Assembly: GCA_046482825.1 (NCBI GenBank)
Contig: JAWOEI010000104.1
Coordinates: forward strand, 1 to 43,457
DNA: 43,457 bases
DNA from: M55B167 sp046482825
Lineage (GTDB): Bacteria; Verrucomicrobiota; Kiritimatiellia; RFP12; UBA1067
Direction of reading: 5' to 3'
Below, piece by piece: positions 1 through 7,815 of the stretch (position 1 is its first letter; the number at the start of each line of letters is the position of its first letter). Below the pieces are notes generated by a model. That model had not been told where the DNA came from. It worked only from the letters and a program-made list of their open reading frames with translations, and did not search any database. The translations under genes and the position numbers were made by a program.

Positions 1-1
1 C

Positions 2-418
2 GAAGGTCCCGTCGTTGCGGACCCGGACGCGCCTGGCCCCGTTTATCGTGTTTGCGGTCTTGCTTGGCGCCTTGTCCATGACCGTCTACTGGGGGAAAAT
101 GAGTCTGAACAAATGCGGATTTTTCACATGAAATACGGTAGATGGCTTGTCCTGGCCATGCGGCCTGTGCCCGTGCTGGCTGAGGCATCCCTGCTTTTTG
201 CCGGTATTGCCCGTCAGCATTTCGGCCGCACCATGACAACGGCCCTGATAGGCAACCTTGTCGTGTCGGCTATCTACGCTGCTGTAGGAGCATTCGGAAA
301 ATTAAAAGAAAACACCCTGATCGCTTTCACGGTTTCCGTGCTGCTCTCAGGGATAATGATGCTTGCTTCCAAAAGGTCATCTCGCTCCGTGAGCTGCGCA
401 AAGCAGAAGGCGGAATGA
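2..418 (+). CDS. VTT/DedA-family (TVP38-like) membrane protein, 5' partial
   Basis: The frame is open from the left window edge, so the start lies outside. The visible part reads as the C-terminal half of a SNARE-associated/VTT (DedA, TVP38/TMEM64) integral membrane protein. It has the typical run of a basic YGRW segment, an RPVPVLAEAS motif, a small-residue-rich re-entrant or transmembrane stretch and one last hydrophobic helix before a basic tail. Family members are bacterial inner-membrane proteins linked to lipid (undecaprenyl-phosphate or phosphatidylethanolamine) scramblase activity; the substrate here cannot be told. The first methionine inside the window, at 113, falls in mid-domain and is unlikely to be the true start. 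The gene converges on metY with a 42-bp gap. Confidence 0.7.
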   Translation, partial: EGPVVADPDAPGPVYRVCGLAWRLVHDRLLGENESEQMRIFHMKYGRWLVLAMRPVPVLAEASLLFAGIARQHFGRTMTTALIGNLVVSAIYAAVGAFGKLKENTLIAFTVSVLLSGIMMLASKRSSRSVSCAKQKAE

Positions 419-460
419 TGTCAGCATCCAACGCCTGTATCCGACATCCTTCAGTTCCGT

Positions 461-1765
461 CTATAACTGGCTTTTTGCCAGTGCCTGATCTATATCGGCC
501 TTGATATCCTCAATATCCTCCAGTCCTACAGACAGGCGGATATAGTCATCAGTCACACCGGTTGCCAGACGTTCATCAGCACTCAGCTGCTGATGTGTGG
601 TTGAAGCCGGATGAATAACCAGAGTCTTGGCATCACCGATATTGGCCAGATGTGAAAGCAGTTTTACGTTGTCAATGAAACGAATGCCTGCCTCTATGCC
701 ACCTTTTACACCGAAACCGAGAATCCCTCCGAAGCCGCCGCTCAGATATTTCACAGCGGTCGCATGGCTGGGGCTATCCTTTAAACCAGGATAGTTCACC
801 CAGGCCACAGCAGGATGCTTTTGCAGCCACTGTGCCAGCTCCAGAGCATTTTCCGAGTGTCTTTTCTGACGCATCGGCATGGTTTCCAGGCCCATAATCA
901 GTTCTCTGGCATTGAAAGGGCTGATGGCGGCTCCCATATCACGCAGGAGAGTCAGACGGACTTTCATGATGTAGGCTATATTCCCGATACCGGGAACATC
1001 CTTGAGGGCATCCCAGTAAACAATTCCGTGATAACCGGGATCAGGCTCAGTGAATTCCGGAAAATGTCCGTTATCCCATCGAAAATTACCCGAATCAACT
1101 ATGATTCCACCGATAGAGCTGCCGTGGCCGCCTATGTATTTGGTTGCGCTTGCAACAACAATGTCAGCCCCGTATTCTATAGGTCTAATCAGTCCTACGC
1201 CCACGGTGTTATCAACAACCAGCGGAAGTCCCGCTTCATGGGTGATAGCGGATATTTTTTCAAAGTCAGGAATGTCCAGTTTGGGATTGCCTATGGTCTC
1301 AACATAAACCGCCTTGGTTTTTTCAGTGATCAGATCCCTGATTCTGTCAGGTTCTGATGATTTGAAAAAACTCACCTTGCGTCCCAGTTTGGGAAATGTA
1401 TAGTGAAACAGCTGATATGTTCCGCCGTAAAGATTATCCGCGGCCACAAATTCATCCCCGTTTCTGCTGAGAGCCAGCAGTGAGGTTGAAACAGCGGCCA
1501 TCCCGGAAGCCATGGCCAATCCGCCTGTTCCGCCTTCAAGGGCACTCATGCGTTCTTCAAACACGGCTGTAGTGGGATTCATCAGGCGGGTATAGATATT
1601 GCCGGATTTTTTAAGGGAAAAAAGATCCGCAGCATGCTTGCAATCCTTGAAAACATAAGAAGCTGTCTGATAAAGAGGTACAGCTCTGGAACCAGTTGCG
1701 GGATCCGGAGTCTGCCCGGCATGAAGCGCTTTTGTGTAAAGTCCGAAATTTTTTTTATCATTCAT
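461..1765 (-). CDS. metY: O-acetylhomoserine sulfhydrylase (Cys/Met metabolism PLP enzyme)
   Basis: A fold-type I PLP enzyme of the Cys/Met metabolism family, about 434 residues, the usual length for O-acetylhomoserine aminocarboxypropyltransferase, which makes homocysteine from O-acetylhomoserine and sulfide in the cytoplasm. Visible features are the N-terminal 'TKALHAGQ' stretch, 'YTRLMNPT', the phosphate-binding 'ASGMAA', and the PLP lysine in 'SATKYIGGHG'. The start is ATG at 1765, because an AGGAGG Shine-Dalgarno lies just upstream; a longer TTG-started version would place that site inside the gene. A possible promoter is TTACAA-N16-TATATT upstream. Methionine gamma-lyase is the main alternative within the family. 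The enzyme fits with the sulfate-uptake operon at 31-37 kb as part of sulfur assimilation. Confidence 0.88.
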   Translation of the reverse strand: MNDKKNFGLYTKALHAGQTPDPATGSRAVPLYQTASYVFKDCKHAADLFSLKKSGNIYTRLMNPTTAVFEERMSALEGGTGGLAMASGMAAVSTSLLALSRNGDEFVAADNLYGGTYQLFHYTFPKLGRKVSFFKSSEPDRIRDLITEKTKAVYVETIGNPKLDIPDFEKISAITHEAGLPLVVDNTVGVGLIRPIEYGADIVVASATKYIGGHGSSIGGIIVDSGNFRWDNGHFPEFTEPDPGYHGIVYWDALKDVPGIGNIAYIMKVRLTLLRDMGAAISPFNARELIMGLETMPMRQKRHSENALELAQWLQKHPAVAWVNYPGLKDSPSHATAVKYLSGGFGGILGFGVKGGIEAGIRFIDNVKLLSHLANIGDAKTLVIHPASTTHQQLSADERLATGVTDDYIRLSVGLEDIEDIKADIDQALAKSQL

Positions 1766-1919
1766 ATTCCTGCCTCCTGTCAAGCCCTGTCCGCACAGGC
1801 TGAAAACATATCCGATTTGAGTGAATATAGCATTTTCAGGGCGACTTGTAAGCTAATTACAGATAATATCGTAGCGGAGCAAGTCTCTTTCTGCTATAAC
1901 ACCGGCATAAAAAAGGAGA

Positions 1920-2633
1920 ATGTTGAAGAAATCCGGGATAATATATTTCTTTGCGGGAGTGGCTCTGATGCCTGTATGTATTGCGGCGACATACGCATTA
2001 CTTGAAACATTCAGTGAGCTCAATTCTCTGAATTCTTCATTCCGGACTGAAACAACAGCGTTATGCCTCGGGTATCTCACATGGCTGACTGTGTGGTTCT
2101 TTCTTCCCAGACCATCCGGGAGTTATATTCTGGCTCACGAACTCACCCACGCCTTGTGGGGTCTTGTTTTCGGCGCCGATGTAAAGAAAATCAATATCAC
2201 TGAAAAGGGCGGTTCAGTCACACTTTCAAAAACAAACCTGTGGATAACACTGTCCCCCTACTTCTTTCCCTTCTACACATTTCTTGTGATAATAATCTGG
2301 TATATCACTTCTTTTTTTATCAATCCCGTCCCCTGGGCTCCGGTCTGGCATTTCTTCATAGGCTTCACATGGAGTTTTCATACATGCTTCACAATTAACA
2401 GTCTGATGGTTAAGCAGCCGGACATACACACCTATGGACGTATTTTCTCCTATGCTGTCATCTATTTTTTCAATCTGGTTGTAATTGCTCTGTGGCTGAT
2501 AGCGACAACACCGGTGAAAGCGGACAGATTATGCAGAAGCTTTCAGGAAAAGACCTATTCAGTATATACAACGATATATACGAAAAGCGTCAGAATTTTT
2601 AAAGTGACGATCTGGTTTCATAAATGGTTGTAA
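1920..2633 (+). CDS. HExxH multi-pass membrane protein, M50-like putative metallopeptidase
   Basis: An integral membrane protein of 237 residues with about five or six hydrophobic segments. The second or third segment carries 'LAHELTHALWG', a zincin HExxH motif of the type seen in intramembrane M50 (site-2 protease-like) peptidases. The second M50 signature (NPxPxxxLDG, the third zinc ligand) is not visible, so activity is uncertain and it may be an M50B-like protein of unknown role. Translation could start at ATG 1920 or at TTG 1923: the AAGGAG at 1913-1918 is only 1 nt from the ATG but 4 nt from the TTG, and an in-frame stop at 1908 excludes anything longer. It is divergent from metY and convergent with the DUF2752 gene. 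Confidence 0.6.
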   Translation: MLKKSGIIYFFAGVALMPVCIAATYALLETFSELNSLNSSFRTETTALCLGYLTWLTVWFFLPRPSGSYILAHELTHALWGLVFGADVKKINITEKGGSVTLSKTNLWITLSPYFFPFYTFLVIIIWYITSFFINPVPWAPVWHFFIGFTWSFHTCFTINSLMVKQPDIHTYGRIFSYAVIYFFNLVVIALWLIATTPVKADRLCRSFQEKTYSVYTTIYTKSVRIFKVTIWFHKWL

Positions 2634-2661
2634 TCTCTGTTTGCATATCATCAGCACATAC

Positions 2662-3072
2662 TCAGGTCACACCGTTTACAATCAGATAAAGCCAGTTAAC
2701 GGCAAGCAGCAGCAGCAGTGCTGAAAAAATAAAAGCGCGCTCCCACTCAGAAAAACTGACCGAAATCGCAACGCCTCGGAAAAACAGCATATAAGCATAT
2801 CCGGAAAACAGCAATGCCGCTAAGGGCATAGCTGCGGAAGCCAGCGGCTGCAAAAGAAACGCCTCTGAAAAATTTCCATTCAGAAGCATAATCACTGCTC
2901 GCGAACTGCCGCAGACCGGACAGGGCAATCCGGTAAATCTGTGAAAAAGGCACAGCTGGACACCGCAGAAATGCAATCCTGCCAGGGCGACAGCTGCTAG
3001 AGAAAGGGAAGCCAGGAAAACAAGCCATTCCCGACATTCTTTCCATCCAGCTTCTTTCCGTTCAAATCGCAA
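2662..3072 (-). CDS. DUF2752 small membrane protein
   Basis: A 136-residue protein with three hydrophobic helices and the DUF2752 hallmark 'GLPCPVCGSSRA', a CPxCGxxR motif after the first helix. The family has no established biochemical function. The start is a TTG at 3070-3072, preceded by GGAGG with a 7-nt spacer, and lies inside the end of the upstream rhamnosidase gene, overlapping it by 76 bp in another frame. Translation is therefore probably coupled to that gene. It is the last gene of the minus-strand group that begins with the Hedgehog-like gene. Confidence 0.75.
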   Translation of the reverse strand: MRFERKEAGWKECREWLVFLASLSLAAVALAGLHFCGVQLCLFHRFTGLPCPVCGSSRAVIMLLNGNFSEAFLLQPLASAAMPLAALLFSGYAYMLFFRGVAISVSFSEWERAFIFSALLLLLAVNWLYLIVNGVT

Positions 3073-5216
3073 TCAGCCGCCTCCGTTCTCCACCGGACAG
3101 AGTGTCTTCCGGGCGTCATATTTTCAAGAATCAAAGCGCCGTCTTCCAATTCAGGAACGCATCTTTTGCCGTCAACACGCAATTCAGCACCATCCTCCCA
3201 GGGAACAGCGACATATGCTGTTGTGTTGGCAGGAATACTGAAATTCAGTAGATATTGAACACCGGGACGCTGTTTCACCTCCACATCAACAAATCCGCGT
3301 ATTGTAGGCACACAGCCCTTTACATGTTCAAGATTTCCAACCTGCGGTCTGATCCATATCTCTTTGAAACCTGGACGACGCGGTTTAACCCCCAGAACAT
3401 AGCGCGGAATAATGTTGGCAGGCGCCGCTCCCCAGGCATGATTCCAGTCCAGATTGGGCTTAAGCATAATATCCCAGGCCTCCATAGTCACAGTAGATCC
3501 CGCGTTTATCATGTTCATCCAGCTGCGCATATCATCACGCGTCATAAGGTGTATCGCATACTCAGACATACCGGACTTGAAAAGCGCCTCCAGCAAATAC
3601 TGCGCTCCGTAAACCGAACAGGCCATTCTTCTTGATTTTACAAAAGAAACAACCCGCGAACGTTCGCTCTCTTCCACAATATTGAAAACCAGCGGCATCA
3701 TATTAGCGTGCAGGGAGCTGTGTTCCGATCCCTCGCCATCTACATATCGCCCTTTTTCTTTATCGTAGAAAACCTTGTTGTAATTTTTACGTATTTTACC
3801 GGAGAGCTTTACAAAACGATCATAATGCTCTTTTTTCCCCAGAGCCCCGGCCATATCAGCCATCTGCAGAATATTGTAATAGAAGAAAGCGTTAACAACC
3901 GAATTGACCGGTTTGAAATCAAATCCGTCGCGTTCTCCCTCAGGCCAGTCAACAATATCACGCAATCCTGATTCAGGATCTGCATCCGGACCGCCGGTCA
4001 CCAGCAAACCGTCTTTTTTGCGGGTGGCAAACAAAAGAAGCTTCTTTTTGAAAAGATCATCATAGCTGCGCTCAAGAGACTCGGTATTGCCTGTGTACAT
4101 CCAGTCTGTCCAGGCCATCATGATTGAATGCTGTTTCCATTCCGTAGGCCAAGTAGGGTGATTCATCAGATATTCGTGACTGTACCGCGCCATAGTAAAC
4201 TCACGATCCACCCCGTAATGACAAAGCTGATTGATATAAGCGTCTGCTTCGTAAGGTATCCTTTCCCGGTCTCCATCCACATATATACCGGCAAAAGAAG
4301 TTGCCTTGATACTGTATTTGCAGAAATCATAAATTTTTTCAAGGACAGGATCACTGCTGGAAAACGATGAAGCGGATTCATCAAAGGGATAGTGAATGGC
4401 AATCTGGCGAATGTTATCGACAGTCACTGGAAAGGGAACTTCTTCAATTTCAACATAACGGAACGGCGTCACAACTCCCAATTCTTCAGGTAATTTTACA
4501 GCGGCACCGCCTGTATTCATTTTATCAGCCTTCATAGGAACACGATAGATTCCGCGACGTGTCAGAACTCCTTTCGTTTCCGTATAGCGAATACTGCCGC
4601 CGGGTTTCCGATAAACATGTCCATCGCGTGCGCGTTCTCCAAGATGAAGAACAAAAGGTCCTTTTCTGAATTCAGACGGAGTTATCAATTCAACCCATCC
4701 GAATGCCGCCTTGCCGAAATCTATCATGACACTGCCAGCGGCATTGGTCTGTATGTCAACCGGGCGGACATGACTTTGTTTCAATGGATACTGAAGAGGA
4801 GTATCGCCTTTCAATTTATCCGCCATCTTGAAAGAAAGCACCTGCGACCACCTGCCCCGTTTTCCCGCAGCATCCCAGACTCTCACACGCCAGTAAAAAA
4901 TCCGGCCGGGCGTTAAAGACTCTCCTGCGTAAGGGACAAACAGCGACTGCCCCGATTCAACACGGCCGGAATCCCACATATCCCCCTCATCCGTTTTGAA
5001 AAACTCTGTGCTGGAAGCCACCTGAATCTGATAAGCGCTCTGCATCCCATGCTTTTCCGGAACACCGAAACTCCATGAAAACTCCGGAGAAGGATCAGTC
5101 AGGGGCACCAGAGCCGGTTTAGCCAGCAGTTCGCACATGGTATCTTCCGGGGTCAACGCAAGTGCGAAAAAAACCGGAGACACAATGCATATACACAGTA
5201 TTGTTCTAATTTTCAT
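2997..5216 (-). CDS. Secreted GH78 alpha-L-rhamnosidase
   Basis: A 739-residue protein with a signal peptide (residues 1-20) and a fibronectin-like bacterial rhamnosidase N-domain (about 40-130, with 'YQIQVASS' and 'YWRVRVWD'). A beta domain follows, then an (alpha/alpha)6 barrel (about 285-640) and a C-terminal beta-sandwich. The acidic cluster DGDRER at residues 314-319 corresponds to the family's catalytic acid region. GH78 enzymes release terminal alpha-L-rhamnose; a periplasmic or extracellular site is expected. It is shorter than many GH78 enzymes of about 900 residues, perhaps lacking a CBM67-type insertion. An SD GAGAGG precedes the ATG. It lies 81 bp downstream of the Hedgehog-like gene in the same direction. 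The substrate (ulvan, pectin or other rhamnoside) cannot be read from sequence. Confidence 0.88.
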   Translation of the reverse strand: MKIRTILCICIVSPVFFALALTPEDTMCELLAKPALVPLTDPSPEFSWSFGVPEKHGMQSAYQIQVASSTEFFKTDEGDMWDSGRVESGQSLFVPYAGESLTPGRIFYWRVRVWDAAGKRGRWSQVLSFKMADKLKGDTPLQYPLKQSHVRPVDIQTNAAGSVMIDFGKAAFGWVELITPSEFRKGPFVLHLGERARDGHVYRKPGGSIRYTETKGVLTRRGIYRVPMKADKMNTGGAAVKLPEELGVVTPFRYVEIEEVPFPVTVDNIRQIAIHYPFDESASSFSSSDPVLEKIYDFCKYSIKATSFAGIYVDGDRERIPYEADAYINQLCHYGVDREFTMARYSHEYLMNHPTWPTEWKQHSIMMAWTDWMYTGNTESLERSYDDLFKKKLLLFATRKKDGLLVTGGPDADPESGLRDIVDWPEGERDGFDFKPVNSVVNAFFYYNILQMADMAGALGKKEHYDRFVKLSGKIRKNYNKVFYDKEKGRYVDGEGSEHSSLHANMMPLVFNIVEESERSRVVSFVKSRRMACSVYGAQYLLEALFKSGMSEYAIHLMTRDDMRSWMNMINAGSTVTMEAWDIMLKPNLDWNHAWGAAPANIIPRYVLGVKPRRPGFKEIWIRPQVGNLEHVKGCVPTIRGFVDVEVKQRPGVQYLLNFSIPANTTAYVAVPWEDGAELRVDGKRCVPELEDGALILENMTPGRHSVRWRTEAADCDLNGKKLDGKNVGNGLFSWLPFL

Positions 5217-5297
5217 AATATTCCTCTCATATCATACAGCTTCCGTCTTTGTGCTGTGCGTTGCAGGCAGACAGGCGGCTGAAATAAGCTTCAGAGC

Positions 5298-6038
5298 TTA
5301 GGTATCGTCATGCCCGTTATTTTTATTCGTTTTCGGAAGCCGCTTCACCGAACAGTGCAGGTGCCGTCCGCCACGTGACGGAACTTCATACAGAACGAAA
5401 TCAAATCCGGCCTGCCAGCAGAGCTTTGCCAAATCGCTAAGACTCAACCCCTCGCTGGTCAGATCAACAGCACGTCCCTCTCGATGCAGCGAATTTTCCA
5501 GATGTATCCTTCGTTTGTCGTCGGATGCCGCCCGGTAAGCTTCCTGCACTTTGAGTTTCGCTCCTCTTTTTTCAACAAGATTTACAAGACGTCTCAGCGG
5601 AATCTCGACAGCACGGTTGATCATATGGTCATCTTCGGTGTCACCTTTGTCATGATCGCTTTCAAACCAGACACGGTCATCTTCAAAGCGTATAAGATTC
5701 CGCTCAGGATCAAAAGTTTTCCGATCAATGGATCCGCTGTGAAGAGATTCCTTGCCGCGCGGCATGTTGGAAGACGGCGGAAATGATTCAGGCGCGGGCC
5801 GGACTGGCCTGTAAAGATCAGCTTCCGACTCTGCTTCCGTAACCGTATTCGTCTGCGTCTGTTCCTCTTCTCCTGCAGTATCCTGCTGGCAACCGTCCAC
5901 ATAAAATACCAGACATAAACCGCCTATACAAAAAACTATCGCAAAAAACACCGCCCCTGTCATCCATTTATTGAAGGCCCCCGGCTCTGCAAAATCCTCT
6001 ACTTTTACCTTTTGCTGTATATTCTTGAATTGCTCCAT
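5298..6038 (-). CDS. Membrane-anchored protein with Hedgehog-N / M15-like zinc domain
   Basis: From ATG 6038 the protein has a short cytoplasmic N-terminus, one transmembrane helix (about residues 31-47), an acidic Pro/Thr/Glu-rich linker (to about 105) and a C-terminal domain of about 120 residues. That domain reads like the signalling domain of animal Hedgehog proteins: 'SLHREGRAVDLT', then 'AGFDFVLYE' and 'HLHCSVK'. The equivalent Sonic hedgehog stretches, from memory, are SLHYEGRAVDIT, AGFDWVYYE and HIHCSVK. The putative zinc ligands are His185, Asp192 and His228, with Glu218 at the position of the catalytic acid of M15 carboxypeptidases. The Hedgehog autoprocessing (Hint) domain is absent. 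It is probably a periplasm-facing peptidase or peptidoglycan hydrolase. Starts at 6038 or 6101 are possible; neither has a good SD. Confidence 0.75.
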   Translation of the reverse strand: MEQFKNIQQKVKVEDFAEPGAFNKWMTGAVFFAIVFCIGGLCLVFYVDGCQQDTAGEEEQTQTNTVTEAESEADLYRPVRPAPESFPPSSNMPRGKESLHSGSIDRKTFDPERNLIRFEDDRVWFESDHDKGDTEDDHMINRAVEIPLRRLVNLVEKRGAKLKVQEAYRAASDDKRRIHLENSLHREGRAVDLTSEGLSLSDLAKLCWQAGFDFVLYEVPSRGGRHLHCSVKRLPKTNKNNGHDDT

Positions 6039-6408
6039 GCTCTGTTGAATTATCCTCAAAATCTTGATGTTACCGCCCAATACGGAAAAACAGGGGGTCA
6101 TTCTAATGAATATATGTGCATTATTGAATAAAAAACGGCAAAAAACTTAAAACAGCTGTCTGTATTTCTCAAACCGATTGAAATGTCACAACAATGTATA
6201 CAGCGGAAAGGAAACGCATAATGAAATTTATTCGTTTTCGTTATTTCATTATTCGCGGGGAATATGTATATTTATCATGACTGTCTTTCTTACCGGATTC
6301 AAGATTTCAGTCAGACAGAAACCTGCATACGGAAAAAATTGAACCCTGCGGTGTCCGTGAAGAGAATTACTGCAGCTATACCACTATTATGATTGAGGAA
6401 GCATAAAA
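6039..6408. other. Divergent regulatory region between Hedgehog-like gene and fucP-like gene
   Basis: An AT-rich stretch with no convincing gene, holding the control signals of the two divergent transcripts. It contains a perfect 10-bp inverted repeat and a -10-like TATATT at 6267-6272 facing the permease. A TATATT also reads leftward at 6109-6114, which favours the downstream start (6038) for the Hedgehog-like gene, because an ORF start at 6101 would leave almost no leader. Confidence 0.5.
6218..6252. promoter_or_regulatory. Candidate operator: 10-bp inverted repeat upstream of permease
   Basis: ATAATGAAAT at 6218-6227 is repeated in inverse as ATTTCATTAT at 6243-6252, with a 15-nt spacer that includes CGTTTTCG. 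The right arm overlaps where a -35 box would lie for the TATATT at 6267-6272. A regulator bound here could control the permease, the divergent Hedgehog/GH78 genes, or both. The repeat is seen directly; the function is inferred. Confidence 0.45.
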
Positions 6409-7803
6409 ATGCCTGACAAAAAAAGCACCGTCAATAAGACCCCCATTATTCCGAAGGAATATCTCACAGCTTTTATTCTTGTAACATCTCTTTTCGCCCT
6501 CTGGGGGTTCGCGAATGATATAACCAACCCTATGGTGGCTGCTTTCAAGAAGGTATTCATAGAAATCAGCAACACGCAAAGCTCTCTGGTTCAGTTCGCC
6601 TTTTACGGCGGTTATGCCACTATGGCTATCCCCGCGGCACTTTTTATCCGTAAATACTCATATAAATCCGGAATTTTAATCGGTCTGGCTCTGTATTCAA
6701 CAGGAGCATTGCTCTTTCTGCCAGCAGCAATCACTGAAAAATTCTACTGGTTTCCTGTTTCACTGTATATACTGACCTTCGGCCTGGCCTTTCTGGAAAC
6801 AACGGCCAATCCATACATTCTGTCTATGGGCGACCCCGACACAGCCACACAGCGCCTTAACCTGGCACAGGCATTCAATCCTATGGGATCACTGCTCGGA
6901 ATGACAGTAGCCAGCAAGATTGTGCTTAAAAATCTGAAAGCAGAGAAATATTTAGAGAATATCACTCAAATGCTTAAGGACAAGGGGGTTTCGGATGCAA
7001 CCCTGCCGGAAGCCGTAAAGGCCTATATTCAACTGCCGACAAATTATTCAGAGTATGCCGCAATAAAAACCCATGACATCGGAATCATACGCAATCCTTA
7101 TGTGATTCTCGGTCTTGTGGTCGCAGTCATATTCGTTATTTTTATGTTCAGCAGATTACCGTCAAAACCTAAAACCGAGCATATCCACCCTCTCAAATCA
7201 GCCGAACGCCTTTTTAGAAACCGCGCATGGGTCGGCGGTGTAATCGCCCAGACATTCTACGTTGCCGCGCAAATCACCTGCTGGACCTATATCATACAGT
7301 ACGCGGGCAGAAACTGCGGTTTCACAGCTGAACAGGCTCAGGACTGGAACATTGCAGCCATGATTATTTTTCTTACCAGTCGTTTTGTATGCACATTCCT
7401 TCTTAAATATTTCAAACCCGGGAAACTTCTGGCTTCGTTAGCAGTCGGCGGAATTATACTGACAAGCATGACTATCCTTCTGCAGAATATAACCGGTCTG
7501 ATATGCCTGGTGGGTATTTCCGCCTGCATGTCTCTGATGTTCCCGACAATATACGGCATAGCTCTGAAAGGTCTGGATGAAGACGCTAAACTCGGCTCGG
7601 CCGGTCTTATCTTCGCTATTGTGGGAGGAGCACTCATGCCTATGGGGGCGGGCTGGTTTCTCGACCAGGGCAGCTTCAATCTGGGTTTTATGCGTCTGGC
7701 AGGTGAGAGTGCAGCATTTTCTCTGCCGCTGCTCAGCTTTATCGTAGTAGCGATATTCGGATGGCGGACCGCTGTAAACACTGATAAAACTGAAACCGTA
7801 TAA
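6409..7803 (+). CDS. fucP: FucP-type sugar:proton symporter (MFS)
   Basis: A 464-residue major facilitator with about 12 hydrophobic helices, closest in pattern to the L-fucose:H+ symporter family. Visible family features are the first-helix 'LFALWGFAND' with a buried Asp, 'FLETTANPYIL' with the conserved Glu of helix 4, and 'RLNLAQAFNPMGSLLG'. In E. coli FucP the helix-1 Asp and the helix-4 Glu are the proton/sugar residues, and both have counterparts. The central loop (about residues 180-230) is longer than usual. A GAGGAAG SD precedes ATG 6409. It heads a plus-strand group with phoH (12-bp gap) and pgpA. The exact sugar is unproven; glucose/galactose and rhamnose-type relatives share this fold. 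Confidence 0.85.
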   Translation: MPDKKSTVNKTPIIPKEYLTAFILVTSLFALWGFANDITNPMVAAFKKVFIEISNTQSSLVQFAFYGGYATMAIPAALFIRKYSYKSGILIGLALYSTGALLFLPAAITEKFYWFPVSLYILTFGLAFLETTANPYILSMGDPDTATQRLNLAQAFNPMGSLLGMTVASKIVLKNLKAEKYLENITQMLKDKGVSDATLPEAVKAYIQLPTNYSEYAAIKTHDIGIIRNPYVILGLVVAVIFVIFMFSRLPSKPKTEHIHPLKSAERLFRNRAWVGGVIAQTFYVAAQITCWTYIIQYAGRNCGFTAEQAQDWNIAAMIIFLTSRFVCTFLLKYFKPGKLLASLAVGGIILTSMTILLQNITGLICLVGISACMSLMFPTIYGIALKGLDEDAKLGSAGLIFAIVGGALMPMGAGWFLDQGSFNLGFMRLAGESAAFSLPLLSFIVVAIFGWRTAVNTDKTETV

Positions 7804-7815
7804 ATAAACTGAAAT

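Noticed and set aside
1..112. Possible frameshift in the VTT gene, since the third frame also reads as a hydrophobic helix here
   Set aside because: The second frame runs open and fits the family up to the edge; the other frame stops at about 120. The simplest reading is one truncated gene.
1766..1919. SAM riboswitch upstream of metY
   Set aside because: No kink-turn or pseudoknot core pattern is visible; only an ordinary promoter-like pair and an SD.
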